DNA of 64,000 nt from the NCBI GenBank assembly GCA_934047225.1, contig OW203984.1, positions 4,473,201 through 4,537,200 of the forward strand. The letters are read 5' to 3'. Origin of the DNA: Ypsolopha sequella. Taxonomy: Eukaryota > Arthropoda > Insecta > Lepidoptera > Ypsolophidae. The position numbers and the translations under genes were made by a program. The notes under the pieces are model-generated. The model made no database searches, had not been told where the DNA came from, and saw only the letters and a list, made by a program, of their open reading frames with translations. Position 1 is the stretch's first letter; the number at the start of each line of letters is the position of its first letter. Below, piece after piece: positions 32,978 through 45,600 of this stretch.

Positions 32978-33360
32978 GAGGCTATGAGAATTTTATGTTT
33001 GTCACTGTCCCTCCAAGTGGAAAAACTTGCATTGCGAGAGGGCGGATTCAGGGCGAAAGGGTAAAAGTTAGTTTTAAATTTTTATAAAAACATCTAAAAT
33101 AGCTTGCAATTTTTCCAAAATCAAAATCTAGATATTTAATTAGATGAATAAAATATTGTTGAGTTCTGTACATGTTCGAAGACCTCATTTCAAAAATTAT
33201 TTCTATCGAGGAAACCAAACGTGTTTTCCAAAAACAAAACCCTAGATTATATATAAAATGCATATACCAGAAATCGATTACAATTTCCCGTGTATTTGAA
33301 ATACACAGAAAAGAAGCACCCGTATCTTTTTTACATATCGCCTTAACTTTGTGTATCGAT
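32978..33360. repeat. 'aggctatg(c/a)gaattttat' repeat, copy 1
   Basis: Shares 'tcactgtc', 'gggcggattcagggcg' and 'tttccaaaaacaaaac' with copies at 37019-37410 and 46330-46750. Short frames in it recur between copies but show no known domain. Confidence 0.75.
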
Positions 33361-33589
33361 TGGGTTTTTATGTCTTTTCTAATTATGTTCTTTAATTTTA
33401 CACAGATGTTTTGATTTTATGAATACGCCTATATTACGAGTAGCTCATCTGACTAGGAAATTTTAATGCAAAAAGATATAGGTACCCAAAGTTCATCTAT
33501 TCTCTTTTTATCTCTAAATTTTTAAACTTTTTGTGGCTTTCTGTTTTAACTCGAGAATCACTCAACGGATTTGGCTGTAGTTATCTTTA

Positions 33590-33722
33590 TTAAATAAAAA
33601 TAATAGTACATTACGATAAAGTTTCTCGCACGAGTTTCGTATAATTTTTTATAGTACAAGTGCGGAAAATGCCGACTTTACGCATTTTTGGTCATTTTAC
33701 GCACGGTGTGCTATAAAATCAT
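33590..33722. repeat. 'gtgcggaaaatgccgacttt' repeat, copy 1
   Basis: Inverted relative to 51145-51345; shares 'tttctcgcacgag', 'gtacattacgata' and 'ttttacgcacggtgtgctat'. Confidence 0.75.
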
Positions 33723-34509
33723 TTATTTCAGAACTTAGTTCCACAAAAATTCAATTCAAAACATAATACGATTAACAAGTTACACATATAAATTTCAATT
33801 ACAAAAAAAAAGTCAATTACACAGTTAATAAAATAAAAAATAAAAATAAAAGGGAATAAAAATTTAAATAATTTGATGAACAAATTATTTAATGTGCAGT
33901 GTCGTCCATTGCTGGCTGATAGGACACCCACTGCTTTCAGGATGGTACTATGGCTGCCGCGCACTCTATGCATGAGAGAAGCTACTTTTATGCGCATAAT
34001 TCCATAAAAATCTGTAGTACGCGCCTTAGCAAACATGCGGGACGCGCTGCAGCGTCACGGCAGCCCCAATAACATCCTGAAAGCATTATTGTACTGCACC
34101 CGCAGAGCGTTGTAGGTCTTCTGCGTGTATCTCACCCACAGGTCGCTCGTGTGAAAAGAAACGTTTTAAATAGAGAAATCTTTACCTGTTCTGTACAACG
34201 AGCAAACCTACGGGCGAGCACATCGCTTCTGACCGCCAACGCTCTACGTTCGCGCTCAATATCCTGGTCATCTGTCATAATATGACCCAGGTACTTGAAC
34301 TGCTTGACTCTCGTCAATGCAGTCCCGTACCAGAGAATATAAAGTATTACTACGTAAAGAAGCGACAAGCGACACTCACCTCCCCGCGCGAGTTTATCGT
34401 CCCCCGCAAGTTAGTGGCAAATCTGGAGGCAGGCAGAGCTCGAGTACCACTCGTTCACTGCGCGCGTATTTTGTTTTGTATTTTATTACGATACGGATTT
34501 TCAATTAAT

Positions 34510-34632
34510 ATGGTTCGTTTTTGGGGTGTTTATGGATGCATTGAAAACGGAGCAAAAAATAAAGAACGGAGATTTTTTAAATTTCGTGCCTTTGAACTAA
34601 AGCAAGGCATTTTCTTTTATGTATTGGTTTAG
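34510..34632 (+). pseudogene. THAP-like N-terminal fragment inside a broken LINE
   Basis: MVRFWGVYGCIENGAKNK and the following RRFFKF resemble a THAP start with the first Cys lost. The frame ends at 34632. It lies in a stretch that interrupts a LINE on the other strand. Confidence 0.3.
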
Positions 34633-34769
34633 GACGTTAACTGCAACTCTCAAACAGTTGGTAAGAATTTCAACATTAAGTTTAAATTTTAAAATCGAAT
34701 GTTTTTGTGAGACCGTTCAAGCTGAGCAAATTTCATCATGTCCTAAAAAATGTGTATTTGTGCCCGAAG

Positions 34770-34900
34770 TACGGCGATAGGGCTCACCACCCATCACGTT
34801 GGGACGTAATATTTGTATGTGAGACGCGGGTGTACCGAGTGTGGACTGTGACTTGCATTTCAAAGTTCACACTCGGAACACCTCTAACACCCCCTCGAGC
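34770..34900. repeat. 'cacagtccacactcgg' repeat, copy 1
   Basis: Local inverted repeat 'ccgagtgtggactgtg' / 'ttcacactcgg'. Related text at 49615-49700, 56580-56760 and 61765-61945, where 'cactttgggcacaaatac' or 'tcaccgacgattattac' also occur. Confidence 0.6.
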
Positions 34901-35801
34901 ATTTGATTCAAGTCGTGACGATGTATATATTTTAATACAAAAATTAATCCATGGGGAACCAGAACTTGGACCTAGGGATTAACCACGCTAAAATTTAGGA
35001 AGAGAATCATATAAGTTGCTGACTATAAATGTTGTCCCTCTCCGATCGACGACGCTCACACGCTTGCTGCCAGCCCTAGACTAGCTCACGCACACGCACA
35101 AGCGTGTGCGGACAAGCCAGTGCGCGCGTGAGAGTGTACGTAAATAACTTGAGCACTCAGTATGGAGTGTCGGGGGTGTGCCCGTACAGCTCTACTGGGG
35201 TACGTCTTGAGGAGAGCTGCTGCCCGCAGTGATAACCAGGAGGTCACTCTTCTTGGTGTTGTATTTCGACCCATGAGTTTTTGCGTAGGTTTCACTCGCC
35301 TGCAACCTATTATAAGCCATTGTAGTGATTTTAGTCAACATACATAGGCTATAAGTAAGGGATGTTGATAAAATAACTGCCAAGCCGATGACGATAATAG
35401 TTTTTATCTTATAGCCAATTCCACGCGAGCAAAGCTGCGGGCATAAGCTGGCCCGGCACTCCCAAAAAAATTCGGTCGATCGTTTATCGTTCGAGCATAC
35501 GTTTAAGTGTGATAGAAAGGGCTATACGACCGAACGATATTCGATCGAATTTTGTCACTTCGGAGTAGGCCCTCTGATATAGCATAAATATCACTTATCA
35601 GTTCAGTTTCACAAGGGTGTAGGTATTTACGATAATTGTTGCCAAGTTAATTACCCGTTATTACCATCCTTACACTGTACAGTAATCGACTAAAGGGCAG
35701 ACATCAGTAGTGGGCGTGACCAAATTTAATGCCATTTCATTTCGCTTCACGTCACAAATTTATGTTTTTGCTGCATAAAAAAGTCTTGTTTGTAATGGCA
35801 T

Positions 35802-35888
35802 GTCCAGACTGATCTTTATACATTCATGTCCAGACTGATCTTTATACATTCATGTCCTGGCTGATCGTTGATTGCCTCTGTATATGCG
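35802..35888. repeat. Short tandem repeat, about 3 copies of 29 bp
   Basis: 'catgtccagactgatctt' plus 'tatacatt' recurs from about 35803 and 35827, followed by a diverged third copy (catgtcctggctgatcg). It lies in the repeat-rich SMPD1-NMD3 intergenic region. Confidence 0.6.
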
Positions 35889-36110
35889 ATTTTTCAAAAT
35901 AATACGCGCACTGAACTATAACATATTTTTTTCATTTTTGGTTTTGTATGGGAATCTAACTTTAACTGTGTATTATTTTAAAATTCACGTTCATAAGGAC
36001 ATACATGTATCCTATCTAAAGATGTATGCAAAGTTTCATTGAGATCAAACCTATCATGACGTCACAAACACGTAAGGCTTTTTCTATGGCAGTTGAGCAG
36101 GATGTCCCAC

Positions 36111-36539
36111 CTTAAGGGGCTCCACAATGCTAAACATCAGTTTTGCATCGGATTTAGTTCCGTCAATATAGATGGCAAAAATTTGAAAAAATAATATGGC
36201 GTGTTTTTTGACTCACGACAATTATTAATTACACTTCATAAATAAACATACTTTCAATCTACTTTTAATTATAATACTTTTAAAAAAGCATACATTTCAC
36301 GAAAAAAGTGATTCAGTTTCCGTATTTCAAAACCGATTGAAACGAAACCAACAAGCGCTGATACTTACGAGTACTAGAAAAAACCACCTTTAAGAAATTA
36401 TAGTTAATGTCCTAATGTAACCGTGATTCCAAAATAACTGAAGTTTTGCGTGCGCGGCATCTGATTAGAGCAGGATAGACAGTTAAAAAACAAAAGCGTT
36501 AGAGCAGGACTGAATTTTTGCATTGTGCAGCCCCTTAAT
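36111..36539. mobile_element. TTAAGGGGCTCCACAATGC element, full copy
   Basis: The left end 'ttaaggggctccacaatgc' is mirrored by 'gcattgtgcagccccttaa' at the right, giving a 429-bp element with no coding capacity. Confidence 0.88.
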
Positions 36540-36698
36540 AGTTCATCTTTATCCCATCACAACCAGTAGAAGTTACAAGACGTAAAGAGTGATGTACCAC
36601 AAACCAGATGCAAACAGAACCGTAGCACGGGAGGTAATGGCCGCAACGAAAAAACCATCTTAGCCCGCTTTAAATAAAATATATTTTCCGCCAACCGA

Positions 36699-39600
36699 TC
36701 AAACTTCGCTCATCTCTACGTCTTCTATATTCAAATCGTCGAGCATCTCAGCTAAAGTGATGTGCGGGAGTGACGGGTCGATCTCGTCGGTGTCGACGGG
36801 AATCTTGTTTGCGTCCCTGAAGATGTTGATGTTCTGACGAAGGGCCGGGTCTTCCTCTAGGTCGTCGAGGAAGTCGTTGTAGTCCCTGCAAGAAGAACAT
36901 CTATCAAGCGTGCTATCAGATCTTGGAATAGCGTTACAATACAAGTAACGTTATGTTAAGTATCGCATGCTGACCAAATTGGGGACATACTGGTGTCGAT
37001 TCGGCGTAACACGAACTAAAAGGCTATGCGAATTTTATTTTCGTCACTGTCACTCCAAGCGAAAAAACGCGTAGTGCAAGAGAGGCGCATTCAGGGCAAA
37101 AAGGAAAAAAGTTAATTTTATATTTTTATAAAAAAAAAACTAAAATAGCTAGCAAAATTTCCAAAATGAAATATCTAGATATTGTTGAAACCCATTTATT
37201 AAAATATGTTTGAGTTCTGTACATGGTTTCTATTCGTCAAACGAGGAGAAAAAGTGTGTTTGAAGACCTGATTTCAACAATTATTTTTATCGAGGAAAAT
37301 GTATATAAACGTGTTTTCCAAAAACAAAACTAGATTATATAGTCGAAATGCATGTACCAGATATGAAATACACGGAAAAGAAGCACCCGTATTTTTTTTA
37401 CATATCGCCTAACCTTATTTTAAGCGTCCTGTCTTTGTCTTTTCGATAAAGAAAGAAAAAGACAGAACGCCCAAATTAAGTTTAGTCCTGTCAAATAAGT
37501 AAAATCCTGTTGCACCGAATGGACACAATTCAAAGGCAAAGTCAAAAGTACCCGGAATAGAAGAACTTGTATGACTAGGTCTAAATTAATGGATGTGGTA
37601 GAAGTAAAAGAGGTGTTTTAGGATCGTTGCAGATGGAAATCTGTAGCCTTTTTCTAACCCTCTGGGAGTCAGGTGTGAGTGCATGTATGTAAGTAACGTT
37701 ATTATTGTATCTAAGGTTTTTTATTCCTCAATATTGGAATGACTTCTGAAGATTCTGGGGCTCTACCGCGTAATTCTCATTTGTATCAACTTCAAGCAAA
37801 TGCATGCGAAATTCAACGCGTGCAAAAGAGATGGCATGTTAGGCGGGCGTCGTCGCACGCACGTCAAATTTCAATCTCAAGTTGATGTTGAATTACGCGG
37901 TAGACCCACTGTTTCGGTAAGAGTGCATTACATTCGTACACTTTTCAAAATATTCTAGTTTCTAGATATTGCTTATTTCTAGATATGCCAAAATTCTAAT
38001 TTTAATTTTATTATATTTTAGTTCGGCTTAATATCTAAAAGATTTTTTTTCAGAGAATTTACGTCATTTTAGGACATAGTTTTCATTATTTTGGTATATA
38101 AATTAACCATAATTTTTTTATGATTTTTTAAATAATTGTCCGATGACCTTGTCACTTGAGAATTTTGGACAATATACTGATTGTGATGTGTTATTGCTTA
38201 TAAAAAAAGTGCTCTGTCTCTGTCTGTCTACTCATCTGTCATCTAGCTGTCAAATTAGTCGGAAGCAAATTATTATAAATTTATCTTGATAGCAAAGGAC
38301 ACATTTCTAAACAGCCAATACTCAAGTGACAGTCACACGAGGGCAAATGGAAGCTGCAGCCTTTTTGTGAAAATATTCATCATCATGAGGTTTTTTAGGC
38401 CAAAACTTCGAAAATACGGCTTATTAAACCTAAATCTCGAAATGGTTTTCGAATTAACACACCTCAACATAATTTAATCTATGCCTATTGTTTTTATATT
38501 TTTTTATTACCTATATTACATGAATATAATAAATATATTTCAAATAACATATTTCGTTTAAATTGGTTTATCAGTACCTTTTTATTAATTATAATGCGCG
38601 GCCGGACAAGGCAAGGATTCCGTTTTATGACCCAAAAAATATAATAATTTAAGTGATTTGAAATGTTTCGAGAACGGTGATTAGTCAAACACTATTTGAA
38701 TAGACAGAGATTTTGCAAGTTGCAACTCAAAACAGGGATATTTTATGCTGAGCATTCGAAGACAGCAGCAGTTAATATCAAAGATATTTATAATATCAAG
38801 GTGTTTTGTAGGTAAAGCATACATTGTTTGATAAGTTATACGTACTATTTAATCAAAGAATTAATTTCGGATTAACAGTTATCTAATTTATTGGACTTTT
38901 ACAACATTACATAAAAAACAAGCTAATAAATAATCTGTAGCTTCCACTGATATCCGTTAAGATATTTTGGTTTTAAAACAGTAGCATTTCTTTATAGTAA
39001 CACGCGCGTAGGACAGTGTGTGTCCTTCAAATCTGACATACGCTTTTTATTGTAACGCGCACGGAGGACAGTGTGTGTCCTTCAAATCTGACATACGCTT
39101 TTTATTGTAACGCGCACGTAGGACAGTGTGTGTCCTTCAAATCTGACATACGCTTTTTATTGTAACGCGCACGGAGGACAGTGTGTGTCCTTCAAATCGG
39201 ACATACGCTTTTTATTGTAACGCGCACGGAGGACAGTATGTGTCCTTCAAATCGGACATACGCTTTTTATTGTAACGCGCACGGAGGACAGTATGTGTCC
39301 TTCAAATCGGACATACGCTTTTTATTGTAACGCGCACGTAGGACAGTATGTGTCCTTCAAATCGGACATACGCTTTTTATTGTAACACGCACGTAGGACA
39401 GTATGTGTCCTTCAAATCGGACATACGCTTTTTATTGTAACACGCACGTAGGACAGTATGTGTCCTTCAAATCGGACATACGCTTTTTATTGTAACACGC
39501 ACGTAGGACAGTATGTGTCCTTCAAATCAGACATACGCTTTTTATTGTAACGCGCGCGTAGGACAGTATGTGTCCTTCAAATCAGACATACGCTTTTTAT

Positions 39601-42600
39601 TGTAACACGCACGTAGGACAGTATGTGTCCTTCATATTGGACATACGCTTTTTATTGTCACACGCACGTAGGACAGTATGTGTCCTTCAAATCGGACATA
39701 CGCTTTTTATTGTAACGCGCACGGAGGACAGTATGTATCCTTCAAATCAGACATACGCTTTTTATTGTAACGCGCACGGAGGACAGTATGTGTCCTTCAA
39801 ATCAGACATACGCTTTTTATTGTAACACGCACGTAGGACAGTATGTGTCCTTCAAATCGGACATACGCTTTTTATTGTAACACGCACGTAGGACAGTATG
39901 TGTCCTTCAAATCGGACATACGCTTTTTATTGTAACGCGCACGGAGGACAGTATGTATCCTTCAAATCAGACATACGCTTTTTATTGTAACGCGCACGGA
40001 GGACAGTATGTGTCCTTCAAATCAGACATACGCTTTTTATTGTAACACGCACGTAGGACAGTATGTGTCCTTCAAATCGGACATACGCTTTTTATTGTAA
40101 CACGCACGTAGGACAGTATGTGTCCTTCAAATCGGACATACGCTTTTTATTGTAACGCGCACGGAGGACAGTATGTATCCTTCAAATCAGACATACGCTT
40201 TTTATTGTAACACGCACGTAGGACAGTATGTGTCCTTCAAATCGGACATACGCTTTTTATTGTAACACGCACGTAGGACAGTATGTGTCCTTCAAATCGG
40301 ACATACGCTTTTTATTGTAACGCGCACGGAGGACAGTATGTGTCCTTCAAATCAGACATACGCTTTTTATTGTAACACGCACGTAGGACAGTATGTGTCC
40401 TTCAAATCGGACATACGCTTTTTATTGTAACACGCACGTAGGACAGTATGTGTCCTTCAAATCGGACATACGCTTTTTATTGTAACGCGCACGGAGGACA
40501 GTATGTGTCCTTCAAATCAGACATACGCTTTTTATTGTAACGCGCGCGTAGGACAGTATGTGTCCTTCAAATCGGACATACGCTTTTTATTGTAACACGC
40601 ACGTAGGACAGTATGTGTCCTTCAAATCAGACATACGCTTTTTACTGTAACACGCACATAGGACAGTATGTGTCCTTCAAATCGGACATACGCTTTTTAT
40701 TGTAACACGCACGTAGGACAGTATGTGTCCTTCAAATCGGACATACGCTTTTTATTGTAACACACACGTAGGACAGTATGTGTCCTTCAAATCGGACATA
40801 CGCGTTTTATTGTAACACGCACGTAGGACAGTATGTGTCCTTCAAATCGGACATACGCTATTTGTTAACGGCTTCAGTAGGACTTAATAATAAAAACAAG
40901 ACAAGACAAAAACTTTAGAGTAAAACTTCCGAGTGCTAATTCTATTTAGTTTAATTTAATGTGTTTTTTTTTTAATAATTAAATATATGCTTGCATAATA
41001 ATAATGGTAATTTATATTTGCATATAAATGTCTATCAATTTATGTGGAGAGAATTTTTTTGACATGTTTTTTTCTGTAGCAAACAGGTTTATTTAAAAAA
41101 AAAGTGAAGAGCGACTTAACCATTACAACAGTGAAAGAATTTTTCAAAATCGTTTCATTAGTTCCAGAGATTAATCCCCTAAAAACAAACAACTTTTACC
41201 CCTTATAACATTAGTGTAGATAAAATCTTATAACACGATCTCATTGGTGGAGCTGCGGCCATCATGCAGCTCATCGGCCATGTGCTTCAGTCTCCACACG
41301 CGGGCGCGTCGTCTCGCCGTAGTGTTTCTTTAATATAACACGTGGGCGTGTGTCTTACAGCAACTTGTCTAGATATCAAGAATGACTCACTCATTGGTGG
41401 AGCTGCGGCCATCATGCAGCTCATCGGCCATGTGCTTCAGTCTCCACACGCGGGCGCGTCGTCTCGCCGCACGCTCGCCGTAGTGTTTCTTTACTATGAA
41501 CACGTCGGGAATGGAATCGCGGTCTAACTTGTCAAGATTGGCGTCGTTCACATTGGAGTCGCCAAGGTTGTAACTGTAGAAAAATTTAAATTGTAAATGG
41601 GTAATAGAAACTACCTAATTGTAACCACCTTGAAAAAGTGAAGGTATTTTTGGTGAAATTGTCGGCATTTAGTAAGTGAAACCAAAAAGTAGGGCCTCTT
41701 ACGCGAGTTTAAACAATACGATAGTGTAGGTAAATAGTAATTAATTTTGTTATTACTTTAAGAGCAAAGAATATAATAAAAATATGAAAGTCAATAAGGT
41801 CGAAATTCTCGGCTGAAGAAGCTTAGAAACTTTCCGGATCATTTGGACATAATTTCCAAGACTAATTTGGACTTAATTGACTTTAACTCTTTGGTTTCCA
41901 AATATCTATTTTAGTATAATCATCACATTTAAATTAAATTGTCCAAAGGGCCTCTACGTGTTGGCTTCGGCTTCACGCACGCCTCCCAAACACCCACGCA
42001 GTCCGGGACTACATAGTTCCGAGATATGACAAATATACAGGCTGTCCCATAATAAGTGGAGCAACGACTATGAGAGGTAGCTTAGCCCATGTCCTACCAA
42101 ATAAAAAAATAATAATGATAATTTTTTTCATCACAAAAACTGATAACAAAGTCCTGCCATTTAGATTGGATAATAATAAAGCCTCCGAAAAACAAATTAA
42201 ATCCCAACGAACTGCTGCACACTGTTATACTATCTGAGCAGTGGCAAAATTACTTATCGAAAAATATACTAATTTAACTGTGTAACATCTACCGACAGAA
42301 TAAATTAATCAAAGCAAACTAAAATCTCTCACGACCACCTGGTTTAAATAATGAACCTCCGAATAAAATACTGAACTTTCGTAAGAACTTACCGAAAAAA
42401 CATAATCAGAAACAAAACTATGAACCAAAAGTCAAAAATAGGTGCGACGACGAGCGAAGCGAGAAGGAGCGTGTTAGGTTTACATGTAAGATAAAATAAG
42501 GAGCCGAGCGAAGTGGAGCGGAGCGAGGCGAGGTCTCTAGTTTTAACAGAATTCATGACATACAAAAAAAAAATATTTTTATTTGGAGATCTACGATAAA

Positions 42601-45600
42601 AATAGCTGACAGAAGTTTTCGGTAATTTCAGTATTTCATTCGGTAGTTTTCGTATATTTATTAGCACAGAAGTTTTCGGTAGGTTAGTATTTAAAGCAGT
42701 AACATTCATAAATTTAACATCCTCATTTTTGATTTAGTTTCCGGAGATTTTATTACGACCCATTTAGATTTGGTGTTACTTTTCGAAAATATTTGGTAGC
42801 GAAATCATGACATATTCATAAAAAATATTCCCTAAAAAGAAAAATAAAGCAATGACAGCAAAAAAACTAGGGACGGGAAGAAGTGTTGGATTTTTTTTCT
42901 TAATATGTTCATTTTATTTTATAGGACTTTGAGTAAGCTACCTCCCTTAGAGCATGTAGGTACTAACCGTTTGATTCACTTATTATGGGACAGCCTGTAT
43001 AAATAATAATATTAAAAAAATAATTAATTATTTTGATTATTATTTCAATTATTGAATATTATTTCGATTATTAAATATTTATAATTCATTATTTTCTTAG
43101 TCAATAGTATGTACTAGGTAAAATTCTTAATTATTAATATTATTATTTTTACCCCTACCTGCAGTAGCGTTTTGTTTTATGTTTTAAATGAGGCAAACCC
43201 CTACTAGTTGATTCAACTTGTAGCATTTGCTGAGTTTGCTCATTTTGCCATTTTATATTATGTTGTACTGTGTCTTCTTTTTTTATATGTTCTGTGGCAA
43301 ATAAATTCATTTCACTTTCACTTTCATATAACCAATCTCACCCCAAAACGGAATCGCCAGGCTTCAGTATGTGTCCGAGATGCGTCCTCGTGTGAGTCGG
43401 ACTAACGTCCAAGCCGAGCTCGCTGGCCTTCACGACCCACAGGTCAGCCACCACGTGCTTGTTCGACACCATACCTTGTCCCGGGAATGATTTTTTTTCC
43501 TGGAAAATGAGATGTCTACTGTACTATTGCAACGTCTGTCTCTCTATTAACTATCAACTATAATTTTTCCGATTTTAAGTTTAGATTAAATTAACTCTAA
43601 ATAATAATTCTTTTTAATATATTTTTGTTCTAATTTAATTTATTTTTTCCGTAATGTTTCTGTCTTTTTTTTCTTTTATTCAAATTTATAGAATTTTTTC
43701 AATTAATGTCTATAATTTATGTTTAATGTTTCGTATTTAATTTAGATAATGTTGTGGACGCTTGTAATTGATAGCAACACCAAATCAAGGCCTTATCTGT
43801 TTGTTATTTTTATGTTTGTGTTGTTATTGTTAGCGTTACTTTTCAATAAATAATTAAATCAATCATTGTTGGTCAACTATCAATCACGGCTTCGGCCGTA
43901 GGTTGTCATCACCCTCATGACGCAATGATGCCGCCAGGTGAGTAGTCATGTTCTGGCATGACGTCATGATAAGTTATACCGAGAGAGTAGTTACAAGCAG
44001 CTGCATGGTATCCTGGTATCTATTGTACAGTGCTTCACACTAGCATAGATGCCAACGGCTATCCTTATTGGTTAAGACTTACTTTTGTATTTATGTTGTT
44101 TTAGTCTATATAAGAATACTCTGTTGTACGCTTCATATAATAAAGAAATGTTATTATTATTATAGTTATTCGTCCGCTACATACTTCCGTAGGAGTAAAG
44201 GTTGAAAATTCCGTAGAAGTCCCCGGACAGATTAATTAATGCCTAGCCTACTTTAACTCTCCCGTTTACTAGGCGTATGCACTTCATCCTAGGTGCCATC
44301 GACGCTATTCATCAGGCACAGAAGTGACCAAGCGCTCAAAGCGTTAGCCCATTATTTATTAAAAAAAAGAACGCATTTGCGCTCTACAATACAATATTCT
44401 TTATTTCACAACGAAAAACAAAATAAATGGACAATTTCAAAAGTAAAAATAGAGCACAATTGGCGGTCTTATCACTAAACAGCGATCTCTTCCAGACAAC
44501 ACTCTAGACAGAGGTTATGTCTGATTAAGCTGTAAGTAACTAATGAGAGCTGAACAGAGACGATTTTAGTCAATATGTACATTTGCTTTATAAATTTAAA
44601 ATCAAGTGACAGCTTTTCATGACAGTTGCATATTCAATCAGTCTCCTAGTGTCTTCGGGAAGGCTTAATAGTGTTAGGCGCGAATTACACAGAAAAGGCG
44701 TAAGGTGAAGGCGCGGCGCAGGCATCTTGCAGCTTCAAAAAGGTTTCAATACAAAATGTAGGTAAGCGGCACGTCGTTAATTATACTCAAGCGGCGTGGC
44801 ACAGGCACGTCGCGTCGTTTCGTCGCCTGTTCCGCGTCGCTAGCAGTCACGACTGGAGTGGCGCGCAAGCGACACGCCTTTTGGTATACAGAGTGAGCAG
44901 GAAAATGCGTGACGACAGTGATTTTAATATTCAGTTCTGTGCACCCAATATCTTCGGTGTCTCTGCACATTAATGAGTTGCAGCAAAGCGAGCGCATCTT
45001 CGTCATCTGAAGAGGAAGACGTGCTATCACGATAAAGTCAGCCTGTGTAATGACTCTTTGTGCCGTCTCTTCGCCTCTTTGATATAATTTAAGTCGCATC
45101 CGTGCCTTATCTGTTCCACGCCGGCTCTGCGCCTGCGTCGCGCCTTCACCTTATGCCTTTTCTGTGTAATTCGCGGCTTATTTAATTGCGCTGTGACCTA
45201 AGGGCGGTAAACAGCACCCACCATAGTAATAATCCAATTGTTAGAAAAATACTCACATTTTCCTTCAAAATGTCAACGTCCATGACGATATATTCGACCA
45301 GCTGTTTCGGATTGCATATCGGCGTAAATGGATTCCTCCAATACACCGTTGCAGATATTTCGCACACTGCAAAGGAAATAAGAATTGGAACTGAATTTTG
45401 CTATGTAGGTACTATAGTACGGTCGATAAGTCATTCTTCGCCCGCGACGCTACAGATAGTCGTTCATAAACTCACACCTGTGGGTCTACCGCGTAAATCT
45501 CATTTTCACCAACATCAACTTGAGATTGAAATTTGTCGTGCGTGCGACGACGCCCGCCTAACATGCCATCTCTTTTGCACGCGTTGAATTTCGCATGCAT

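Larger units (their letters stand above)
33885..35310 (-). mobile_element. Degenerate LINE, split by later insertions
   Basis: From right to left on the minus strand: SETYAKTHGSKYNTKKSDLL (about 35290-35200), a gap of about 830 bp filled by other repeats, then FKYLGHIMTDDQDIERERRA (about 34300-34220), LRVQYNNAFRMLLGLP-like codons near 34100, and MFAKARTTDFYGIMRI (34036 downward). These are the later part of the LINE type whose reverse transcriptase lies at 2690-3965. The inserted part contains a THAP-like fragment and a copy of the 'gtgtaccgagtgtggactgtg' repeat (34770-34900). Confidence 0.8.

Noticed and set aside
39568..39825. 85-aa repetitive open frame
   Set aside because: It arises from reading the 55-bp minisatellite, whose period is not a multiple of 3; no start context or domain.
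38998..40860. Possible CRISPR array
   Set aside because: Units are contiguous with no unique spacers and lie in an intron of a eukaryotic gene.
43867..44182. Confident LTR retrotransposon
   Set aside because: No second LTR, primer-binding site, target duplication or gag/pol frame was seen; kept only as a low-confidence solo LTR.
44746..45099. 117-aa minus-strand open frame
   Set aside because: It is contained in a MITE with long inverted ends and has no known similarity.
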